A stretch of 57,186 bases of DNA from Acanthamoeba lenticulata. Its lineage: Eukaryota; Discosea; Longamoebia; Acanthamoebidae. A program made the translations under genes and the position numbers. This document shows, in pieces, positions 56,709 to 57,186 of this stretch; within the stretch, counting starts at the first letter, position 1, and each line of letters opens with the position of its first letter. The stretch lies in NCBI GenBank assembly GCA_002179805.1, contig NAVB01000016.1, positions 1 to 57,186 on the forward strand, written 5' to 3'. Under the pieces are notes generated by a model. That model searched no databases and was not told where the DNA came from. It saw only the letters and a program-made list of their open reading frames with translations.

Positions 56709-57186
56709 ATGGATAAGCTAGGCAGGGTACTCGAACAGGACCAACACGTCTACGCCCACCCTTCACCGACGGCCTTCGGCCCGGTGCTGGCGACGGGTGA
56801 CTCTGAGGTTGAGGGCGGCGTCTATGTACGAGAAGAGCAAGAGCACACCATCAAGCTCAATGATAACGGCGAATATGTGCTCGAGGTGCACCCCGACGTG
56901 CGACACACAACGAGCGCCAAGAGCGCTGCCTTCAATCTCGTGAACAATATCATTGGTGGTGGCGTGTTGGTGCGTCCACTTCTTTCTTGTGATAGTTCTT
57001 TCTTCTTACTCACTGTCCTTCTTCTTTCTCGCCAGGCTCTGCCGTTTGCGCTGCGCTCGTCCGGCATGATCGTCGGGAGCGTGTTGCTCACGACAGTCGG
57101 CCTCCTATGTGTGTACAGGTACAGCCATGGCAGCCACAAATTCACTTGACAGAGAACACAAACAGCATGATGTTGATGTTGATGTT
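56709..57186 (+). CDS. Amino-acid/auxin permease family (AAAP/SLC38-like) transporter, N-terminal part
   Basis: Start ATG 56709, exons 56709-56969 and 57036-57118. The rest lies beyond the right edge. A soluble N-terminal tail of about 75 residues precedes the first transmembrane helix. That helix spans the splice site: AAFNLVNNIIGGGVL joined to ALPFALRSSGMIVGSVLL. FN-x-x-N-x-I-G-G-G-V-L-A-LP is the TM1 signature of the AAAP family, in which the unwound GG segment binds substrate and Na+/H+. TM2 begins in TTVGLLCVYR just before the next GT donor (57119). Substrate cannot be judged from this part. Confidence 0.88.

Noticed and set aside
1..57186. Integrated virus, retrotransposon, insertion sequence or CRISPR array
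   Set aside because: No reverse transcriptase, integrase, capsid or transposase frame, no long terminal or inverted repeats, and no regularly spaced repeat array were seen.

Overview
The window is nuclear DNA of an intron-rich, GC-rich protist, most likely an Acanthamoeba-type amoebozoan. Exons are GC-rich with strong third-position G/C. Introns are short (about 50-120 nt), AT- or pyrimidine-rich and mostly GT-AG. The gene content mixes animal-, plant- and archaea-like families with secreted, kinesin, Crinkler-like and F-box/ankyrin proteins. There is no operon structure and no insertion sequence, CRISPR array or integrated virus that I can see. About 24 protein genes and one tRNA-like locus lie nearly end to end on both strands.

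Layout. 0-13 kb, all minus strand: a partial unrecognised gene with a candidate AT-AC (U12-type) intron; a GT23-like fucosyltransferase; complex I subunit NDUFA6; the ribosome quality-control E3 ligase listerin (about 22 exons); a tail-anchored coiled-coil protein; a small heat-shock protein. 13.3-13.5 kb: a tRNA-Tyr-like locus with its 3' half before its 5' half. 13.5-24 kb: a membrane-anchored JmjC protein (-) diverging from a finger-less, plant-type NPL4 (+); a Gln/Ser-rich nuclear-type protein (-); an MJ1316-Nudix-RanBP2 zinc-finger fusion (+); a small secreted protein (-). 24-30 kb, minus: a HEAT-like protein, ZNRD2/SSSCA1, and a mucin-like secreted protein. 30-40 kb, plus: a kinesin-7-like motor, an isochorismatase-fold protein and a vitellogenin/MTP-type lipid-transfer protein. 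40-57 kb: RhoGAP(degenerate)-F-box-ankyrin (-), an ADP/ATP-carrier-like protein (+), a broken Crinkler-type gene (+) meeting DNA2 (-) at overlapping stop codons, a SPRY-DCN1 fusion (-), and the start of an amino-acid transporter (+).

Several genes belong to ubiquitin/NEDD8 and proteostasis pathways (LTN1, NPL4, DCN1-like, F-box, Hsp20). In eukaryotes LTN1 and the CDC48-NPL4 complex act one after the other on stalled nascent chains. Their proximity here is probably chance.

The two most unusual signals are the permuted tRNA-Tyr-like locus (13313-13451) and the AT-AC intron (491-597). All splice sites were inferred by eye from phase, GT/AG and family alignment. They should be read as models.
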